From Sphingomonas carotinifaciens (GTDB taxonomy: Bacteria; Pseudomonadota; Alphaproteobacteria; Sphingomonadales; Sphingomonadaceae): a DNA stretch of 64,000 nucleotides. The position numbers and the translations under genes were made by a program. The notes beneath the pieces are model-generated. The model was given only the letters and a program-made list of their open reading frames with translations. It searched no databases and was not told the DNA's origin. How positions within the stretch are numbered: position 1 is the first letter of the stretch; each line of letters starts with the position of its first letter. The DNA lies in contig NZ_WSUT01000005.1 of the NCBI RefSeq assembly GCF_009789535.1, positions 1,418,501 to 1,482,500 on the forward strand, given 5' to 3'. Of this stretch, positions 60,352 through 64,000 are shown one piece after another.

Positions 60352-60450
60352 GGATCGTCTCCTGTAACCACGCGTCAATCGCGGGGAGCGCCGGTTGGTT
60401 GCATGGCGCCCCCAAGCGGCGTTAGGGCAGCACGCCCAAGGAGATCGTCG

Positions 60451-61563
60451 ATGAAGACCCGTGCCGCCGTTGCATTCGAGGCCAAGAAGCCGCTGGAGAT
60501 CGTGGAACTGGACCTGGAGGGTCCGCGCGCGGGCGAGGTGCTGGTCGAGATCATGGCGACGGGCATCTGCCACACCGATGCCTATACGCTGGACGGGCTG
60601 GACAGCGAGGGGTTGTTCCCGAGCGTGCTGGGCCATGAAGGCGCCGGCATCGTGCGCGAGGTGGGTGCGGGCGTGACCAGCGTGGCGCCGGGCGACCATG
60701 TCATCCCGCTCTACACGCCCGAATGCCGCCAGTGTAAGTCGTGCCTGTCGGGCAAGACCAACCTGTGCACCGCGATCCGCGCCACGCAAGGGAAAGGCCT
60801 GATGCCCGACGGCACCACCCGCTTCAGCTACAAGGGCCAGCCGATCTTTCATTACATGGGCTGTTCGACCTTCTCGAACTTCACCGTGCTGCCCGAGATC
60901 GCAGTGGCCAAGATCCGGGAGGACGCGCCGTTCCAGACGAGCTGCTACATCGGATGCGGCGTGACGACGGGCGTGGGCGCGGTCACCAACACTGCCAAGG
61001 TGCAGGTGGGTGACAATGTCGTTGTCTTCGGGCTGGGCGGCATCGGCCTGAACGTCATCCAGGGCGCGCGGATGGTGGGGGCGAACCGCATCATCGGCGT
61101 TGACCTGAACCCGGAGCGCGAAAGCTGGGGCCGCCAGTTCGGCATGACCGACTTCATCGATGCGCGGGGGCTGAGCCGTGAGGAGATGGTCGCCGCCGTC
61201 GCCGCGCTGACCGATGGCGGGGCGGACTATACGTTCGACTGCACCGGCAATACCGAGGTGATGCGCACCGCACTGGAATGCTGTCACCGCGGCTGGGGCA
61301 CGTCGATCGTGATCGGCGTGGCCGAGGCGGGCAAGGAAATCTCCACGCGTCCCTTCCAGCTGGTTACCGGGCGCAACTGGCGCGGTACCGCGTTCGGCGG
61401 CGCCAAGGGGCGCACCGACGTGCCCAAGATCGTCGACTGGTACATGAACGGCAAGATCGCGATCGACCCGATGATCACCCATGTGCTGAGTCTGGAGGAG
61501 ATCAACAAGGGCTTCGACCTGATGCATGCGGGCGAGTCGATCCGCTCGGTGGTGGTCTACTGA
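60451..61563 (+). CDS. adhC: S-(hydroxymethyl)glutathione dehydrogenase / class III alcohol dehydrogenase
   Basis: A 370-residue zinc enzyme that oxidises the glutathione adduct of formaldehyde to S-formylglutathione with NAD. Motifs: [10 protein letters not shown] (catalytic zinc), GHEGAGIV, structural-zinc cysteines PECRQCKSC with a fourth in NLC, and [14 protein letters not shown]. The C-terminal [15 protein letters not shown] is class III specific. The ATG at 60451 has AAGGAG 7 bases upstream. It is first in the operon; the next gene overlaps by TGATG. Confidence 0.95.
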   Translation: MKTRAAVAFEAKKPLEIVELDLEGPRAGEVLVEIMATGICHTDAYTLDGLDSEGLFPSVLGHEGAGIVREVGAGVTSVAPGDHVIPLYTPECRQCKSCLSGKTNLCTAIRATQGKGLMPDGTTRFSYKGQPIFHYMGCSTFSNFTVLPEIAVAKIREDAPFQTSCYIGCGVTTGVGAVTNTAKVQVGDNVVVFGLGGIGLNVIQGARMVGANRIIGVDLNPERESWGRQFGMTDFIDARGLSREEMVAAVAALTDGGADYTFDCTGNTEVMRTALECCHRGWGTSIVIGVAEAGKEISTRPFQLVTGRNWRGTAFGGAKGRTDVPKIVDWYMNGKIAIDPMITHVLSLEEINKGFDLMHAGESIRSVVVY

Positions 61564-61946
61564 TGTTCAGCCATGTGATTCTGGGTGCGGACGATATCGC
61601 CGAGGCCAAACGCTTCTACGACGCGGTGCTGGGCGTGCTCGGCGTGCCCGAGGGCGTGGTCGATGAATGGGGCAGGGTGTTCTATGCCCATGCCGGCGGA
61701 CGCTTCGGCATCACCCGGCCGATCAACGGCGAGCCCGCCAGTTTCGGTAATGGCAGTACGCTGGGCTTCCTCGCCGCGTCGCCCGAGCAGGCCGATGCAT
61801 GGCAGGCGGCCGGCGTCGCGCATGGCGGCACCGCGATCGAGGATCCGCCGGGCGTGCGCCATGCGACGGGCGGGCGCCTGCTGTACCTCGCCTATCTGCG
61901 CGATCCATGGGGCAACAAGCTCTGCGCGCTGCACCGCATCGGATGA
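61563..61946 (+). CDS. VOC-family (glyoxalase-like) protein
   Basis: A 127-residue vicinal-oxygen-chelate protein with two babbab halves: HVILGADDIAEAKRFYDAVL and AHGGTAIEDPPGVRHA, ending YLRDPWGNKLCALHRI. Metal ligands are likely H4, the glutamate-free middle loop, and the C-terminal region, but cannot be fixed. Fused by TGATG/ATGA overlaps between adhC and purU, it may be a glutathione-linked enzyme of the same pathway; that is inference. The reaction is unknown. Confidence 0.82.
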   Translation: MFSHVILGADDIAEAKRFYDAVLGVLGVPEGVVDEWGRVFYAHAGGRFGITRPINGEPASFGNGSTLGFLAASPEQADAWQAAGVAHGGTAIEDPPGVRHATGGRLLYLAYLRDPWGNKLCALHRIG

Positions 61947-62809
61947 GCGGGGAGGCGCCCTTCGTCCTGACACTGCAATGCCAGGACCGGACCGGCATCG
62001 TCGCGGCGGTGGCGGGCGCGCTGGCAGGGATCGACGGCTTCATCCTGGACAGCCAGCAATATGCCGATCTGGAGACGGGGCGCTTCTTCATGCGCGTCGT
62101 CTTCGGGCGCGGCGGCGAGCGCTTTCCGGCGGCGCGGGAGCCGGTGGCGGCGGCGCTGGGGCCGGTCGCCGAACGCTTCGGCTTCGACTGGGAGGTGGCG
62201 AGCCCAGGGGATCGGCCGCGCGTGCTGGTCGCGGTATCGAAGGGGTCGCACTGCCTGAACGACCTGCTGCACCGCTGGCGGACGAACACGCTGCCGGTCG
62301 AGATCGTCGGGGTGCTGTCCAACCATGATGCGTTGCGCCCGCTGGTGGAATGGCATGGGCTGCCCTGGCATCACCTGCCCGTCGGCGCGGACAATCGCGA
62401 CGCGCAGGAGGGCGCGATCATCGACCTGATGGCGGCATCGGGCGCGGATTACCTGGTGCTGGCGCGCTACATGCAGGTGCTGGGCCCGCGGCTGGTGGCG
62501 GCGCTGGAGGGGCGGTGCATCAACATCCATCACAGCTTCCTGCCCGGCTTCAAGGGGGCACAGCCCTATCACCGGGCGCATGCGCGCGGGGTAAAGCTGA
62601 TCGGCGCGACCGCGCATTTCGTCACCGCCGACCTGGACGAGGGGCCGATCATCGAACAGGCGGTGGAGCGGGTGGATCACCGCGCCAGCATCGACGATCT
62701 GATCCGCATCGGCCGCGACATCGAGGCGCAGGTGCTGGCGCGCGCGGTCGCCTGGGTGGGCGAGCGGCGGGTCTTTCTCAACGGCAACCGGACGGTGATA
62801 TTCCGATGA
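61943..62809 (+). CDS. purU: formyltetrahydrofolate deformylase
   Basis: A 288-residue enzyme that hydrolyses 10-formyl-THF to formate and THF. An N-terminal ACT domain (residues about 5-80, LTLQCQDRTGIVAAVAGALA) precedes the formyl-transferase fold with VLSNHDALRPLV, INIHHSFLPGFKG and TAHFVTADLDEGPII (Asn/His/Asp active site). ATGA overlaps connect it to the VOC gene before and the fghA gene after. In this position it would return the formyl group to formate. Confidence 0.93.
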   Translation: MSGEAPFVLTLQCQDRTGIVAAVAGALAGIDGFILDSQQYADLETGRFFMRVVFGRGGERFPAAREPVAAALGPVAERFGFDWEVASPGDRPRVLVAVSKGSHCLNDLLHRWRTNTLPVEIVGVLSNHDALRPLVEWHGLPWHHLPVGADNRDAQEGAIIDLMAASGADYLVLARYMQVLGPRLVAALEGRCINIHHSFLPGFKGAQPYHRAHARGVKLIGATAHFVTADLDEGPIIEQAVERVDHRASIDDLIRIGRDIEAQVLARAVAWVGERRVFLNGNRTVIFR

Positions 62810-63660
62810 CGATGGAAACGGTTTCGACCAACACGGCGTTCGGCGGGACGCAGGGCGTGTACCGGCATGACAGCCATGCGACGGGCACGCCGATGACCTT
62901 TTCGGTCTATGTGCCGCCGCACGACCCCGGCGAGCGGCTGCCGGTGCTGTGGTATCTGTCGGGGCTGACCTGCACCCACGCCAACGTCACCGACAAGGGC
63001 GAGTATCGCGCGCCCTGCGCCGAGCACAAGGTGATCTTCGTGGCGCCCGACACGAGTCCGCGCGGGCAAGGCGTCGCGGACGACGAGGCCTATGACATGG
63101 GGCAGGGCGCCGGCTTCTATGTCGATGCGACGCAGGAGCCCTGGACGCCGCATTTCCGCATGCGAAGCTATATCGAGGACGAACTGCCCGCGCTGATCGC
63201 GGCGGAGTTCCCGGTGGCCGATCTGGCGCGACAGGCGATCACCGGTCATTCGATGGGCGGCCACGGCGCACTGACGCTGGCCTTGCGCAACCCCGATCGC
63301 TTCCGCGCGGTCAGCGCGTTCGCGCCGATCGTCGCGCCGTCGCAGGTGCCGTGGGGGCAAAAGGCGCTGGGCGGCTATCTGGGCAGCGACCGGGGTAGCT
63401 GGCGCCAGCATGATGCGGTGGCGCTGATCGAGGATGGCGCGCGACTGCCCGAGATATTGGTCGATCAGGGCGATGCGGACCAGTTTCTCGACGAGCAGCT
63501 CCAGCCCGAGCGGCTGCGCGCGGCCTGCGCGGCGGCAGGCATCGACCTGACACTCAGGATGCAGCCCGGCTACGACCACAGCTATTATTTCATCTCGACC
63601 TTCATGGCCGATCATGTCGCCTGGGCGGCGGCACGGCTTCACGCAAAGGACCCTGCATGA
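62806..63660 (+). CDS. fghA: S-formylglutathione hydrolase
   Basis: A 284-residue serine esterase that splits S-formylglutathione into glutathione and formate, the second step of formaldehyde oxidation. It has [15 protein letters not shown], the nucleophile S149 in [21 protein letters not shown] (Asp) and YDHSYYFI (His). An alternative start lies at MTMETVS or two codons later. It is coupled by ATGA on both sides. Confidence 0.94.
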   Translation: MTMETVSTNTAFGGTQGVYRHDSHATGTPMTFSVYVPPHDPGERLPVLWYLSGLTCTHANVTDKGEYRAPCAEHKVIFVAPDTSPRGQGVADDEAYDMGQGAGFYVDATQEPWTPHFRMRSYIEDELPALIAAEFPVADLARQAITGHSMGGHGALTLALRNPDRFRAVSAFAPIVAPSQVPWGQKALGGYLGSDRGSWRQHDAVALIEDGARLPEILVDQGDADQFLDEQLQPERLRAACAAAGIDLTLRMQPGYDHSYYFISTFMADHVAWAAARLHAKDPA

Positions 63661-64000
63661 CCGTCGTTCCCGGCGAGCCGGAGGATGGCGACCTCGTCGC
63701 CGCCGACGGCAAGATCGCCGTTCCCTCGCACGTCACCGACGCGATCCGCACGCTGATCGAATGGGCCGGTGACGATCCGACGCGCGAAGGGCTGGTCGAT
63801 ACGCCCAAGCGGGTGGCGCGGGCCTGGCGCGAATATTGCGCCGGCTATGCCGATGATCCCGCTATCCATCTGGCGCGCGTGTTCGAAGAGGTGGGCGGTT
63901 ATGACGAGATCGTGCTGCTGAAGGACATTCCCTTCCAATCGCATTGCGAGCATCACATGGCGCCGATCATCGGCGTCGCGCACATCGCCTATCTGCCGCG
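63657..64000 (+). CDS. folE: GTP cyclohydrolase I, N-terminal part (cut by the window end)
   Basis: About 114 residues of GTP cyclohydrolase I, the first step of tetrahydrofolate synthesis, in which GTP becomes dihydroneopterin triphosphate and formate. A short variable N-terminus is followed by the [23 protein letters not shown] core and [11 protein letters not shown], the zinc-binding Cys/His. The gene continues past the window. Its ATG overlaps the fghA stop (ATGA), tying folate synthesis into the one-carbon operon. Confidence 0.92.
   Translation, partial: MTVVPGEPEDGDLVAADGKIAVPSHVTDAIRTLIEWAGDDPTREGLVDTPKRVARAWREYCAGYADDPAIHLARVFEEVGGYDEIVLLKDIPFQSHCEHHMAPIIGVAHIAYLP

Noticed and set aside
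60352..61527. Upstream extension of the Tudor-like gene on the minus strand to 459 codons
   Set aside because: It is antisense to adhC. The Tudor gene has its own ATG and AGGAG at 60351.

Overview
The window is a continuous, GC-rich stretch of an alphaproteobacterial chromosome, most likely from Sphingomonas or a close relative. This rests on gene content: an exosortase-A-type O-glycosylation ligase and glycosyltransferase, TamA/TamB, a MipA/OmpV protein, DUF6438 and DUF4893 proteins, a short PutA without an N-terminal DNA-binding domain, perfect CtrA-type sites and a perfect EcfG-type (general stress sigma factor) promoter. I see no insertion sequence, prophage, CRISPR array or plasmid gene. 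Genes are tightly packed, many pairs overlap as ATGA or TGATG, and both ends of the window cut through a gene (an EAL protein on the left, folE on the right).

Layout. 1-3.9 kb: EAL tail, response regulator, secreted TPR protein, dcd, ABC exporter. 4-11 kb: intracellular PHA depolymerase, stress flavin-fold protein, a 29-residue membrane peptide followed by twin hairpins, MaoC and thiolase, putA, and a large palindromic repeat. 11-15.6 kb: MscS channel, topoisomerase IB, PfpI-like protein, beta-helix protein, DUF6438 lipoprotein. 15.6-20.9 kb: edge of an exosortase-A-associated polysaccharide locus. 21-27.4 kb: sodC/thpR, BAX-inhibitor-1 protein, transglutaminase, an EcfG-controlled small protein, HAD/extensin/NUDIX operon, tRNA-Ala. 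27.4-40.6 kb: a low-complexity DUF2171 protein, oxidoreductases, zinc peptidase, 3-hydroxybutyrate dehydrogenase, two DUF4893 paralogues, a CDF transporter, a flavin oxidoreductase and a second thiolase. 40.7-50 kb: prepilin peptidase, tamA/tamB, acetylornithine deacetylase. 50-54.5 kb: a CtrA-marked c-di-GMP/phosphorelay module. 54.5-57.8 kb: the methyltransferase/comF/grxC/nitrilase/DUF1178 cluster and tRNA-Arg. 58.3-58.9 kb: repeat-filled intergenic region with a three-way-junction palindrome. 58.9-64 kb: MipA, SWIB and Tudor-like small proteins, then a translationally coupled formaldehyde/one-carbon operon.

How genes may work together. PHA depolymerase, 3-hydroxybutyrate dehydrogenase and the acetyl-CoA acetyltransferase could form a dispersed polyhydroxybutyrate-use route. 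The adhC-VOC-purU-fghA-folE run links glutathione-dependent formaldehyde oxidation to folate one-carbon metabolism. The EAL phosphodiesterase, the TPR-sensor histidine kinase and the single-domain receiver at 50-54.5 kb look like one signalling unit. Two perfect CtrA boxes precede it, in a spacer shared with a possible 17-residue peptide gene.

The least explained items are the 29-residue peptide with mutually exclusive hairpins (5973-6136), the 17-residue ORF with its leader hairpin (50032-50123), the three-way-junction element (58632-58770) and a family of palindromic repeats with five copies. All functional statements come from reading the sequence and recalled family knowledge; no database search was run.
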